DNA of 64,000 nucleotides from NCBI GenBank assembly GCA_963691775.1, contig OY829369.1, positions 1,178,001 through 1,242,000 on the forward strand, in the 5' to 3' direction. The translations under genes and the position numbers were made by a program. Below, piece by piece: positions 43,549 through 51,967 of this stretch (the stretch's first letter is position 1; each line of letters opens with the position of its first letter). The notes beneath the pieces are model-generated. The model searched no databases, was not told where the DNA came from, and worked only from the letters and a program-made list of their open reading frames with translations. Source of the DNA: JAZBPO01 sp963691775 (GTDB taxonomy: Bacteria; Pseudomonadota; Gammaproteobacteria; Pseudomonadales; Azotimanducaceae).

Positions 43549-44796
43549 ATGGCCGCTGATGCCACGCCGGAGAGCGTACCTGCGCGTCGCGACTTCGCGG
43601 CCTATCTGGGGGGCAGTGCGCTCTGGCTCGCCGGCTTCAATCTTCAGCAGTTTCTCGTGACCTGGATGCTCGTGGGCATGCTCGCGGAGCCGGGGACACG
43701 CGTCGGCATCGCACAATTGCTGATCGCCCTGCCGGGCTTCGCCCTCATGCTGTTCGGCGGCGGTACCGCCGACCGTGCCGATGGCCGCCGACTGCTGCTG
43801 ATCATCCACGCCATCGCGGTGCTTCCGCCCCTCGCGCTTGCGGTGGCGACGGAGCAGTTCGGCCTCGCCTACGCAGTGGTGATCATCTTCGGCGCCGTCG
43901 TCGCCGGACTTCAGGGCGTCTCGGAGCCTGCGCGCTCGGCGATGCTGAACCGCGTCACCGTCGGCAACATCCAGCACACCGTTGTCACCACCACCGCCGT
44001 CACCATGACTGTCGGACTCGCGGGCACATGGATCGGCGGGCGCATCGAGTCCTTCGGCTTTGCCAGCGTGCTTGCGCTGCAGGCAGCACTCTTCGGCGCA
44101 GGCGGGATCGCAGTGACGCTCATTTCCCCGACCTTGACGCGGATGCAGCCGCCCGCGGGGCTGCAGCCCTCCCGCATCGCGGAGATTCGGGAGGGCCTGG
44201 GGGTGCTCTGGAGGACGCCGCGCGTTCGCGACGTGATCGGGCTGAACTTCGTGTCGAGCGCCTTCAACGCAGGCGCCTGGTTCGTCGTGTATCCGTTCCT
44301 CGTCACCCGCGTGTACGGCGGCGACGCCTCACTGCTCGCGCTGCTGTCGCTCATCTTCTTCGCCGGCAGCATCGGATCGAATCTCGGGCTGCTGCGCTTC
44401 GTTCCGCTCGCGCAACCGGGGCGGCTGTTCCTGGCCATGCAGCTGACGCGGGTCGTCCTGTTCTCAACCCTCCTGTTCGAGCCACCGATCTGGGTCGTCG
44501 CGCTCGTGTCCATCGGCTGGGGCATGAACATGGGACTTACCACTTCAACGGCGCGCATGCTCGTGCAGGCTGAAGCTCCGGAGGCGCAGCGCGCCCGGGT
44601 CCTGTCCGTATTCATCCTCTCGACCATGAGCGCGGCGCCGCTCGGCGCCCTGCTTCTGGGTACGCTTGTCGATGTGACGAGCGTACTGACGGGCTTCGTG
44701 CCCGGCGTGATCGCCTCGCTCCTGATCTTCGTGATCGGCGTTAAGGCGACCGACCTGTGGGCGCCGCGTCGAAGCGTCAGCGCAGATCGAGGATAA
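43549..44796 (+). CDS. MFS transporter, MFS_3-like
   Basis: 415 residues with about 12 hydrophobic helices and a motif A variant (FGGGTADRADGRRLLLI). VSEPARSAMLNRV is typical of the MFS_3 efflux group. It starts at the ATG at 43549 after GAGGGCGAG. Substrate unknown. Its 3' end overlaps the convergent hydrolase gene by 20 bp. Confidence 0.8.
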   Translation: MAADATPESVPARRDFAAYLGGSALWLAGFNLQQFLVTWMLVGMLAEPGTRVGIAQLLIALPGFALMLFGGGTADRADGRRLLLIIHAIAVLPPLALAVATEQFGLAYAVVIIFGAVVAGLQGVSEPARSAMLNRVTVGNIQHTVVTTTAVTMTVGLAGTWIGGRIESFGFASVLALQAALFGAGGIAVTLISPTLTRMQPPAGLQPSRIAEIREGLGVLWRTPRVRDVIGLNFVSSAFNAGAWFVVYPFLVTRVYGGDASLLALLSLIFFAGSIGSNLGLLRFVPLAQPGRLFLAMQLTRVVLFSTLLFEPPIWVVALVSIGWGMNMGLTTSTARMLVQAEAPEAQRARVLSVFILSTMSAAPLGALLLGTLVDVTSVLTGFVPGVIASLLIFVIGVKATDLWAPRRSVSADRG

Positions 44797-45646
44797 AGTC
44801 GGCCGCCAACGTCGGATCCTGCATGGGGATGAAGTGCGTAAGCTCCGGCAGATGGACATCGCGGCCCTTCGGGAAACGGGCGGCGAGATCCTCGAAGGTC
44901 GGTGAAGAAGAGAAGTCCATGGCATCCCGATCCGGGTTGCGCGGGCGCGCGCGCAGCACCGTTACGGGTACGCGCACGCGCGCTACCTGGCTGAAGATAT
45001 CCGTTGCTGCCGAGCCGAGGTAGATGCTCGCCTCGACATAGGGCGGGCACGCCAGCACGTAGCCGTCCCCGTCCTCAGCTGGCGTGATGCCATGGCGGCA
45101 GTAGTCCTCGAGGACGCGACGATCCCAAACCGAGAACGGCACTCGGTGCTCGAAGCGTTCGAACATTTCCTGCCAGTCGCGCCAGTGATTGCGCCGCTTC
45201 GACGTTGGATGCGCTTCGCCGCTCAAGCCCTCGGGCCGTGCGGCGTAGAGCTCCGGCGCCATGATCACCGGGTCCATGAGCACGATCCGCTCGAAGGCAT
45301 CAGGACGCTCCGCCGCCGCTATGGCCATGCAGTAGCCGCCCATGGAATGCCCTGCGCCGATCGCGCCCTCGATTCCGAGCGCGTCGACGAAGCCGACCAG
45401 GTCCTCGCCGAAGCGATCCCAGGCGACGGCCTCCGTATTCTCGCTCAGGCCATGACCGCGCATGTCCATGGCGATCACGCGATAGCCCGCGAGTCGCTCG
45501 ACAACGGCATCCCAGCAGCGGCGATGAAAACCCGTCGCATGCACGAGGAGGATGGTCTGAGCATTGTCGCGCTCGGCGGGCCACTCCGCGTAGGCGAGGG
45601 TGGGGCCAGCAGGAAGATGAATACGGTGCTCAATCGGGGAGGGCAT
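44777..45646 (-). CDS. Alpha/beta-fold hydrolase
   Basis: 289 residues with HATGFHRRCWD (oxyanion region HxTGF), DMRGHGLSE, the nucleophile elbow GHSMGG, and a C-terminal LTHFIPMQDP with the catalytic His. No signal peptide. The layout is that of general esterases, lactonases or C-C hydrolases; the substrate is unknown. It sits between the MFS gene and the flotillin operon. Confidence 0.85.
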   Translation of the reverse strand: MPSPIEHRIHLPAGPTLAYAEWPAERDNAQTILLVHATGFHRRCWDAVVERLAGYRVIAMDMRGHGLSENTEAVAWDRFGEDLVGFVDALGIEGAIGAGHSMGGYCMAIAAAERPDAFERIVLMDPVIMAPELYAARPEGLSGEAHPTSKRRNHWRDWQEMFERFEHRVPFSVWDRRVLEDYCRHGITPAEDGDGYVLACPPYVEASIYLGSAATDIFSQVARVRVPVTVLRARPRNPDRDAMDFSSSPTFEDLAARFPKGRDVHLPELTHFIPMQDPTLAADFILDLR

Positions 45647-45703
45647 GACAGAAACCGTGATCGCGGGGATCGCGGATGGTATTGAGCGTCATCCGTGGGG
45701 GCA

Positions 45704-45738
45704 AACGAGGGGCGGTGCCACTGCCACCGCCCCCCGTT
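45704..45738 (-). terminator. Hairpin terminator downstream of the flotillin operon
   Basis: Nine-base GC-rich stem GGGGCGGTG (45709-45717) with CACCGCCCC (45725-45733) and a 7-base loop. An outer AACG/CGTT pair extends it with one mismatch. On the minus strand the stem is followed by a short T run. It begins about 28 bases after the flotillin stop codon. Confidence 0.6.
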
Positions 45739-45765
45739 CGGCTTCTGGAGGTCAAGCCAAGGGCA

Positions 45766-47520
45766 CTATTCAGCGTTTGCGCCCTTGCCGCCGCCCGCTG
45801 CGCCGCCTTCGGGAGCGCCGAGACTCGCCGCTAGCCCTTGCACCGAGCCACCCTCGAGGCCGAGTTCCGCGAGCAGTGAGTCGACCAGCGGCCCCTGCGC
45901 ACGGTAGCGAAGCGCACTGTCGACCACATTGTCGGCAAGGTTTCCTCCGCCCTCGCCTGCGCCAACTCCCCCGGAACCGGACAGCCCCTCGACTTGCATG
46001 ATGCGTATGCCGTCGATGTTCTCCATCGGCTTGACACTTTCTCGAATGATGGCGGGCAGGTGCTCGAGGAGAGCCAAACGGACTTGCATCGCAATCTGCT
46101 CGGCAGAAAGCGTGTTGTTCGCCTCGTTGATTGCCTGCTTGCCCGCCGCATCCACGCTGTATCGACGCTCCGACACCTGGACTAGCGCCAGTTCTGCGTC
46201 AGCTTCGGCCTGAGCAGTGATGCGGCGCTCAGCAGCCTCCGCTTCGGCGCGCGTACGTCGCGCTTCCGCATCATCGAGCGCCGCCTGCTTCTCGGATTCT
46301 GCAGCAACAGTGACCGAGATCGCTTCCTGCTCCGCTACCTGTCTGGCCTCGACCAGCTCGACGCGCTTACGTCTCTCCGCCTTCTCGACTTCGCGGACGG
46401 TGACGACGTTCTCGTCCTCGCGGACTGCAAGCGCGCGGGCTTTCGCAGCCTCGGCCTGCGCATCGGATTGCGCGCGACTGCGCTCCGCCACCGCGATCTC
46501 GCGATCCTGTTCGGCAAGATCAACCGTCTTGCGACGCTCGACCTCAGCCGTCTCAAGGCTCCGATCCTTGTCGATCTCACGGCTCCGGAGTCGCTCGGCA
46601 ATCACGATCTGCTCCTCCTGGACGGCACGATCGGCCTCTACGCGAGCCAATTCGACCTGCCGCTTGGCTTCGATCTGCGCTTGTTCAGCCTCACGGCTCT
46701 TCGCTGCTTCCTCCGCCGCAATCGTGGAAACCTGCTGAGCCCGGCGCACAGCAACCTCACGTTCCTGAGCGAGCTTGGCGTACTCGGTCTCCTTGTCGAT
46801 CTCGAGCTTCTGCTGTTCTGCTTCCAGATTCTTGCGACGGATATCGACTTCGGTATCCTGCTCGATCTCGTTCCGAGTACGCCGACGCGTTTCTATCGCT
46901 TCCGTGAGCCGCGTAAGACCCTCCGCATCGAACGCGTTCTGCGGATTGAAGTAGTCGAATGCCGTCTGATCCAAACCCGTGAGCGAGACAGACTCGAGTT
47001 CAAGGCCGTTTTTGAGCAGGTCCTCCGACACGACCTGCTGGACCTTGTGAACGAAGTCCACACGCTTCTCGTGCAGCTCTTCCATGGCCATCTCGGCCGC
47101 AACGGCACGCAGGGCATCGACGAACTTGCCCTCGACAAGCTGCTTGAGCTCTTCTGGATTCATGGTCTTCCGACCGAGCGTCTGCGCGGAGTTGGCGATC
47201 GCGTCCGCAGTCGGCTTCGCGCGAACGTAGAACTCGGCCGTCACGTCGACGCGCATGCGATCTCGCGTAATGAGCGCGTGCTCGTTGTTGCGCCGAACTT
47301 CGAGACGCAGCGTGTTCATGTTGACTGGGATGATCTCGTGGACGACCGGTAGCACGATCGCTCCCCCGTTGATAATCACCTTCTGGCCGCCCAGGCCAGT
47401 CCGCACGAATGACACTTCCTTGGACGCGCGTCTGTAGAGCCGCGCCAGTATGAGTCCGAGAGCGACAAGTGCCGCCAGGACGATTCCAGCCATCATCAGA
47501 ATGTCTATCAGATTCGCCAT
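45766..47520 (-). CDS. yqiK: Flotillin-like SPFH protein (YqiK family)
   Basis: 584 residues: one N-terminal membrane helix (MMAGIVLAALVALGLILARLY), an SPFH/Band-7 domain (about 35-230, with GGQKVIINGGAIVLPVVHEIIPVNMNTLRLEV), and a long Glu/Ala/Arg coiled coil (about 230-470) typical of flotillins. The tail is Gly-rich (GAPEGGAAGGGKG). Flotillins form large inner-membrane assemblies linked to membrane fluidity and envelope stress. Last gene of the operon, 60 bp after the YqiJ gene. Codon use in this operon is visibly less GC-rich than in neighbouring genes. Confidence 0.9.
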   Translation of the reverse strand: MANLIDILMMAGIVLAALVALGLILARLYRRASKEVSFVRTGLGGQKVIINGGAIVLPVVHEIIPVNMNTLRLEVRRNNEHALITRDRMRVDVTAEFYVRAKPTADAIANSAQTLGRKTMNPEELKQLVEGKFVDALRAVAAEMAMEELHEKRVDFVHKVQQVVSEDLLKNGLELESVSLTGLDQTAFDYFNPQNAFDAEGLTRLTEAIETRRRTRNEIEQDTEVDIRRKNLEAEQQKLEIDKETEYAKLAQEREVAVRRAQQVSTIAAEEAAKSREAEQAQIEAKRQVELARVEADRAVQEEQIVIAERLRSREIDKDRSLETAEVERRKTVDLAEQDREIAVAERSRAQSDAQAEAAKARALAVREDENVVTVREVEKAERRKRVELVEARQVAEQEAISVTVAAESEKQAALDDAEARRTRAEAEAAERRITAQAEADAELALVQVSERRYSVDAAGKQAINEANNTLSAEQIAMQVRLALLEHLPAIIRESVKPMENIDGIRIMQVEGLSGSGGVGAGEGGGNLADNVVDSALRYRAQGPLVDSLLAELGLEGGSVQGLAASLGAPEGGAAGGGKGANAE

Positions 47521-47580
47521 TTGCTTCCTTCCATGCAGCAGGACGTTCTTTACCGCGAGCCCCTTTGGGCCAGCGGTGTT

Positions 47581-48252
47581 TCATTCGGCGGAGAGTGCGT
47601 CGGACACATTCGCGATGCCGCGATAGTGCGCACCGTCGTATGAGACCAGCAGCACTTGGTCTCCACGCTCGAACTCCTTTCCTTCTGTGTCAGGTTCGAC
47701 TCGGACGTAGTGCACCTGTCCGTGGGAATCCATGGCTTTAGCTTCCGCAGGTTCTCCCACACGGGCAGTCGCCAGAGTCATGACCGCAACGCGCCCAACA
47801 AGCGCGTCGTCGGAAATCGCTGTGGTCTCGTCCTTGGGAACGAGCCATGCCAGGAAGCCGCCGAAGGTGCGCGTGCACGGGAGTGCCAAACCGACTGAGG
47901 GCACCGACATGAGCCACGCAGGCAAGTACACGCCAACGACACCGTGGATTACGGATTGGCCGACCAGGCCGATGAGGCCAAAGCTCGTTAAGAAGACCAC
48001 CAGGAGCATGAGAACAGGCACTTCACCCACCCTCAGCCAACTGAGTAGCCGACTGAGGGCGGACCCGCCCTCTACACCATCGATCTCGAGGCTGGCCTCG
48101 GCGTCTACATCGACGTCGAAACCGCTCTCAAGAAACGAAGACAGACTCGTGCCAATCAAAGTGCCGAGCAATTCCATTGCGAGAATCCCGAGCATCACCG
48201 CAAGTGCGACGAAGAAAGGGGTGTTCTCTGCAGCGGAAAGCAGCTCCATCAC
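47581..48252 (-). CDS. yqiJ: YqiJ-like membrane protein with C-terminal OB-fold domain (DUF1449)
   Basis: 223 residues. Three or four hydrophobic segments (FFVALAVMLGILAMELLGTLIG; VLMLLVVFLTSFGLIGLVGQSVI; VGVYLPAWLMSVPSVGLALP) are followed by a soluble C-terminal domain ending DQVLLVSYDGAHYRGIAN, as in YqiJ and NfeD-like proteins. These proteins are the regular partner of flotillins. Its ATG overlaps the PspA stop by four bases. In E. coli yqiJ and yqiK are adjacent in the same way. Confidence 0.82.
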   Translation of the reverse strand: MMELLSAAENTPFFVALAVMLGILAMELLGTLIGTSLSSFLESGFDVDVDAEASLEIDGVEGGSALSRLLSWLRVGEVPVLMLLVVFLTSFGLIGLVGQSVIHGVVGVYLPAWLMSVPSVGLALPCTRTFGGFLAWLVPKDETTAISDDALVGRVAVMTLATARVGEPAEAKAMDSHGQVHYVRVEPDTEGKEFERGDQVLLVSYDGAHYRGIANVSDALSAE

Positions 48253-48920
48253 GACTTGTTCCGAGCCGACTTGAGCGCCGCGAGGCGCTCTTCCACACGA
48301 TGCTTGCGCGTTAGCTCGTCAAGCTCAGCCAACTGGGCGGCGCTTCCCGCAGACGGGAGGTCACCGCGCGCACTGCCGCTCGCTGCGGTCATGGCTCGCT
48401 TGAATGCCGCGTTGGCTTGTTCAGCTTTGGCGCTTGTCGCATCGCTTCCACTTGCCGAGGCCGGAGCCTCTGACGCCGCCGCGATTTTCTTGATCGCGGC
48501 AAGCTCATCTTCCATTTCGCGCTTTCGTCCCTGAAGAGCAGCGATAAACCCTTCTAGCTCTCGTTCCCGTGCTGAGTGTTCGCTGATTGTGTCTTCGAGG
48601 ACCGGGATCTGGGCCTCGATGTCCATCTGCTTGGCGACCGCCACCTCGGCGAGGTCGTCACGCGTCTGATCGATCGCCACTTGGATCTGATCTGCAAGGT
48701 CTTCATGCGTCTTGTTCTCCTCCATGAGCCGCTTGCTCGCCAGATGGCGGGCGGCGATGACAGAACCGAGTTCCGAGCGAACTTCCTCTATTGCAGCTTC
48801 AATCTCGCGGACCGCTTCCGCCATCACTGCTTCCGGGGCCGAATCTTCTACGGCTTCGACCAACGCATTGAGTCCACCGCTCAGTAGCCGACCCACTCGA
48901 CGTCCAATGCTCTCAGCCAT
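48249..48920 (-). CDS. pspA: PspA/IM30 family protein
   Basis: 223 residues, mostly long helices as in PspA/Vipp1. The N-terminal amphipathic helix region is GRRVGRLLSGGLNALVEAVEDSAPEAVMAEAVREIEAAIEEVRSELGSVIA, then a coiled coil through about residue 150. The C-terminal part is shorter and ends in RVEERLAALKSARNKS. PspA/IM30 proteins polymerise on damaged inner membranes and, in Gammaproteobacteria, can restrain PspF; no pspF is here. It overlaps the RHH gene by 8 bp upstream and yqiJ by 4 bp downstream. Confidence 0.85.
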   Translation of the reverse strand: MAESIGRRVGRLLSGGLNALVEAVEDSAPEAVMAEAVREIEAAIEEVRSELGSVIAARHLASKRLMEENKTHEDLADQIQVAIDQTRDDLAEVAVAKQMDIEAQIPVLEDTISEHSARERELEGFIAALQGRKREMEDELAAIKKIAAASEAPASASGSDATSAKAEQANAAFKRAMTAASGSARGDLPSAGSAAQLAELDELTRKHRVEERLAALKSARNKS

Positions 48921-49434
48921 GCTTCAACTCCCTCTGTTGCTCAATCAATGAGGCCAACTTCAGTACTGGAACGAGGCGCGCCTCCAACACTTCGCTTCGA
49001 TAACACATGCCGTCCGGGGCAACCGCCAGCTGCAGAAATGACTGCAGCAGGGAACAGGATCGTTCGATCAGGGCTTCCTCCAACTGGTAGAGCTGTTCTG
49101 CCCTGGCCTCACTGGGCGTGAGGTGCGAGCTCAGCAACACCGCATTCGTCTCCTCCAACCACGCCACCGTACGAACTACCACCTCAGAGTGCGGATGAAC
49201 GTGCAAATGCTGTTCTGTCGCCCTCACCTCTCGAAGCACCCTTCCCAGCAGGTTTCCTGCGATCACGAGCGCTGTTTCGTAGTCCCGTTCGAGCAACCGA
49301 CGCTGCCGCGCCTCGGCGATGACTGCACGTAGCTTGTCGCTCGGTGTTCGCGCCCCATCGATCTCGAGATCTGCGAGAAAGGCGGCGTCATCAGTGTCCA
49401 GACGAACACTCATCGATACGCTTCTTTGCGGCAT
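48913..49434 (-). CDS. Ribbon-helix-helix-like protein at the head of the PspA/flotillin operon
   Basis: 173 residues. The N-terminus has the RHH pattern: a short strand MSVRLDTDD, helix AAFLADL, then TPSDKLRAVIAEARQRR like the SR(S/D)ELIR helix of MetJ/CopG-type repressors. The remaining 120 residues are helical with HLHVHPHS in the middle and no known family. Two starts are possible: 49434, or 49413 (MSVRLD, preceded by AAGAAG). A perfect palindrome lies 24 bases upstream of the first start. I infer an autoregulator of the operon; this is not shown. Confidence 0.6.
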   Translation of the reverse strand: MPQRSVSMSVRLDTDDAAFLADLEIDGARTPSDKLRAVIAEARQRRLLERDYETALVIAGNLLGRVLREVRATEQHLHVHPHSEVVVRTVAWLEETNAVLLSSHLTPSEARAEQLYQLEEALIERSCSLLQSFLQLAVAPDGMCYRSEVLEARLVPVLKLASLIEQQRELKHG

Positions 49435-49457
49435 GTCTACGAATCAGCTCATTAATC

Positions 49458-49477
49458 TACGTTTGAACCCAAACGTA
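49458..49477 (-). promoter_or_regulatory. Perfect 8-bp inverted repeat, putative operator of the PspA/flotillin operon
   Basis: TACGTTTG (49458-49465), spacer AACC, CAAACGTA (49470-49477): perfect 8-base arms. It lies directly upstream of the first gene of the operon, whose product looks like an RHH DNA-binding protein. A degenerate further half-site (CGTAAAC, 49484-49490) sits nearby. Position, symmetry and context fit an operator. Confidence 0.6.
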
Positions 49478-49546
49478 TACATCCGTAAACAAAAGCGCAA
49501 GCGAGCGAACTAAGCGATACTTGGGCAGCGCTTGCTGGAGTTTGTG

Positions 49547-49936
49547 ATGGATCCGAATCTCGCCCTCTTCGCTAACGATGCCTTCTACGTCGCTTTCGAG
49601 AACGGGGATTTCGATGCCATGGCGGAACTCTGGGCGCGGGATCAGGTGATCACCTGCATGCATCCGGGCTGGCCGGCGCTCGTCGGCCGCGAGGCCGTGC
49701 TCGAGAGCTGGGAGCGCATCCTTGGCAATCAGAGCGCAGAGCCGGTGACGGCCTTTAACGCCCGCGCCGTGATCATCGACCGCCTCGTCAACGTGATCTG
49801 CTACGAGCGCATCGCCGGGCAGACGCTGGTCGCGACGAATCTGTTCGCGCTGGAAGCGGGGCAGCTACGCCTCGTGCACCACCAGGCCGGACCGTGCGCA
49901 GAACCGCCCGAGCCGGAGCCTCGCTCCGTTCAGTAA
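49547..49936 (+). CDS. SnoaL/NTF2-like small protein
   Basis: 129 residues of the cone-shaped NTF2-like fold: FANDAFYVAFENGDFDAMAELWARDQVITCMHPGWPALVGREAVLESW is the characteristic helix-strand-loop start. Members are small enzymes or binding proteins, often with the pocket between helix and sheet. The ATG at 49547 follows TGGAG. It is divergent from the RHH gene, with the palindrome between them, so the two promoters may interact. Confidence 0.83.
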   Translation: MDPNLALFANDAFYVAFENGDFDAMAELWARDQVITCMHPGWPALVGREAVLESWERILGNQSAEPVTAFNARAVIIDRLVNVICYERIAGQTLVATNLFALEAGQLRLVHHQAGPCAEPPEPEPRSVQ

Positions 49937-49944
49937 AACCGCGC

Positions 49945-50415
49945 TCAAAGCGGGATTGCGGTCTTCTTGGTGACCGTACGAAGCGTGAAGCTGGACCGGA
50001 TCCGGGCAACGTGCGGCAGGCGCGTCAAGCTGCCATGGACCTGTTCGTAGTCTGCAAAATCCGCGGCAATGACGCGCACCAGATAGTCGTATTCGCCGCT
50101 CATCAGGTAGCACTCCATGACTTCTGGCAGCGCCGTGACCGCTGCCTCGAACTCCGCAAGGGCATGGTCTTCCTGAGTATCCGTAGTGATCTCCACGAAA
50201 ATGTTTCCCGGCCGCCCCGCGCGCGCCTGATCCACAAGCAACACCACGCCTGCGACGATGCCCGATGTCTCAAGCTGGCGCGTCCGCCGCAAGCACGCCG
50301 ATTCGGAGAGCCCAACGATTCTTGCAAGCTCCGCATTAGACATGCGCCCGTCCCGCTGGAGGGCCTCAAGGATGCGGCGGTCGACTGCATCAAGGCTGAT
50401 TTTCGAAGATTCCAA
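49945..50415 (-). CDS. Lrp/AsnC-family regulator
   Basis: 156 residues with the N-terminal HTH (LDAVDRRILEALQRDGRMSNAELARIVGLSESACLRRTRQLE) and a C-terminal RAM domain (VECYLMSGEYDYLVRVIAADFADYEQV; GDYD-like motif). Family members bind amino acids. It is divergent from alanine dehydrogenase, and Lrp-type regulators next to ald or dad genes commonly activate them in response to alanine, so regulation of ald is likely. Confidence 0.9.
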   Translation of the reverse strand: MESSKISLDAVDRRILEALQRDGRMSNAELARIVGLSESACLRRTRQLETSGIVAGVVLLVDQARAGRPGNIFVEITTDTQEDHALAEFEAAVTALPEVMECYLMSGEYDYLVRVIAADFADYEQVHGSLTRLPHVARIRSSFTLRTVTKKTAIPL

Positions 50416-50541
50416 GTCTTCCGACCCAATTCAACACAACTTTCTGCCTTTTCTACCGACGACCGGTCGTTCATCGCAAGCACATTTCCCCCTCGCCGCG
50501 TCAGTCTTTGGGCCATTCGTACACACCCGAGGAGTCACACC

Positions 50542-51645
50542 ATGCGGATCGGCGTACCGAAAGAGATCAAGAACCACGAATACCGTGTCGGTCTCGTGCC
50601 GACGTCCGTGCGCGAACTCACGCAGCGCGGCCACGGCGTGCTCGTCGAACAGAGCGCCGGCGAAGGCATCGGCTGCAGCGACGACGACTACCGCGCGGCT
50701 GGTGCGACAATCGTGCCGGACGCGAACGCCGTCTTTGCCGGCGCGGACCTCATCGTGAAGGTGAAAGAGCCGCAGGCCGTGGAAATCGCACGCCTGCGAC
50801 CGGAGCAGACGCTGTTCACCTATCTCCATCTCGCCGCTGACGCAGCCCAGGCACGCGGCCTCGCCGCCTCTGGCGCAACCGCCATTGCCTACGAGACCGT
50901 GACGGGCCCCCACGGCAGCTTGCCGCTGCTCACGCCCATGAGTGAAGTCGCTGGGCGCATGTCTATCCAGGTCGGCGCAACGGCTCTGCAGAAAGCCCAG
51001 GGCGGTGCGGGCGTATTGCTTGCGGGCGTGCCCGGCGTCGCCCCTGCCCGGGTCGTGATCATAGGCGGCGGCGTCGCCGGCTCGAGCGCCGCGCGCATGG
51101 CAACGGGATTGCGCGCAGACGTGACCATCCTCGACCTCTCCTTGCCGCGCCTGCGGATGCTCGACGAAGAATTCCAGGGGCGAGTACGCCTGCTGCATGC
51201 CAACCGCGACGCCGTGGAACGCGCGGTCGTGGATGCAGACCTGGTGGTCGGCGCCGTCCTCGTACCAGGCGCAGCCGCACCCAAACTCGTCGATCGCGCC
51301 CTGCTCTCACGGATGCGCCCGGGAACGGCGGTCGTCGACATCGCGATCGACCAGGGCGGGTGCTTCGAGACTTCGCGTCCGACCACGCACGCAGATCCGA
51401 CGTACGTCGAGGAAGGCGTTGTTCACTACTGCGTGACCAACATGCCGGGGGCCGTGGCGCGCACCTCGGCATTCGCCCTCAACGCCGTGACGCTGCCGCA
51501 CGTCCTGGCACTTGCGGAACTCGGCACGGACGCCGCCCTTGCGGCAGACCCGCACCTGAGCGCGGGTGTGAACGTGCGGGCCGGAGCCATTGTCCACGCA
51601 GTGGTGGCGGACGCGCTTGCAGGTCAGCTCGACGCGGCGGCCTGA
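50542..51645 (+). CDS. ald: Alanine dehydrogenase
   Basis: 367 residues. The N-terminus MRIGVPKEIKNHEYRVGL, the NAD-binding VVIIGGGVAGSSAARMATGL and VVDIAIDQGGCFETSRPTTH are invariant alanine-dehydrogenase blocks. It interconverts L-alanine with pyruvate and ammonia using NAD. The ATG follows GAGGAG. Divergent from the Lrp-type regulator, with 126 bp between starts. Confidence 0.95.
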   Translation: MRIGVPKEIKNHEYRVGLVPTSVRELTQRGHGVLVEQSAGEGIGCSDDDYRAAGATIVPDANAVFAGADLIVKVKEPQAVEIARLRPEQTLFTYLHLAADAAQARGLAASGATAIAYETVTGPHGSLPLLTPMSEVAGRMSIQVGATALQKAQGGAGVLLAGVPGVAPARVVIIGGGVAGSSAARMATGLRADVTILDLSLPRLRMLDEEFQGRVRLLHANRDAVERAVVDADLVVGAVLVPGAAAPKLVDRALLSRMRPGTAVVDIAIDQGGCFETSRPTTHADPTYVEEGVVHYCVTNMPGAVARTSAFALNAVTLPHVLALAELGTDAALAADPHLSAGVNVRAGAIVHAVVADALAGQLDAAA

Positions 51646-51654
51646 GGCCGACCA

Positions 51655-51679
51655 GGGGGGCGGCGAAGCGCCGCTCCCC
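51655..51679 (+). terminator. GC-rich hairpin after ald
   Basis: GCGGCG (51660-51665) pairs with CGCCGC (51669-51674) around AAG, extended by GGGG/CCCC across one bulged T. No T run follows, so it may be a stabilising or Rho-assisted end, not a strict intrinsic terminator. Confidence 0.4.
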
Positions 51680-51838
51680 GCATCCCCACGGGCCCACGCG
51701 CGCTGCTCAAGCCCCCAATCGAAAACAATTCTCATTCACAAAATCTATGGCGCTTTCCTTCGTCCAGCGAAAAAACTGGACAATTCCCGTACGAAATGGG
51801 GTCATACGCACCCCATAGCGGCGGAGCCGCGATCTCCG

Positions 51839-51875
51839 ATAGGTTTCTTCTATCGCCACCATCGTTGAAAGCGAA
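51839..51875 (+). promoter_or_regulatory. OxyR-like tetrad upstream of rubrerythrin
   Basis: ATAG (51839), CTAT (51850), ATCG (51861) and CGAA (51872), each separated by seven bases as in the OxyR consensus. The first two half-sites are perfect; by eye 13 of 16 core positions match. A TATACT -10-like box lies 23 bases downstream (51898-51903). OxyR is encoded at the right edge of the window and rubrerythrin is a peroxide-defence protein. Confidence 0.5.
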
Positions 51876-51967
51876 TGTTGCTCCCCGGCGCCATTCGTAT
51901 ACTCCGCCTGCTATTGATCCACGGGCACGCGCCCCGGTGTCCGGGCACAACTACCAGGAGAGCCGTC

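Larger units (their letters stand above)
51646..51967. other. Intergenic stretch between ald and rubrerythrin
   Basis: 322 bases with no gene. It contains a GC hairpin just after ald, an AT-rich block (51719-51780, including AATCGAAAACAATTCTCATT, which loosely recalls a Fur box), the OxyR-like tetrad at 51839-51875 and a TATACT -10-like box at 51898-51903. This is the rubrerythrin promoter region. Confidence 0.55.

Noticed and set aside
51719..51745. Fur-box-like AT-rich sequence upstream of rubrerythrin
   Set aside because: Only a loose match to the 19-base Fur consensus, and the OxyR-like tetrad downstream is a better explanation for regulation.
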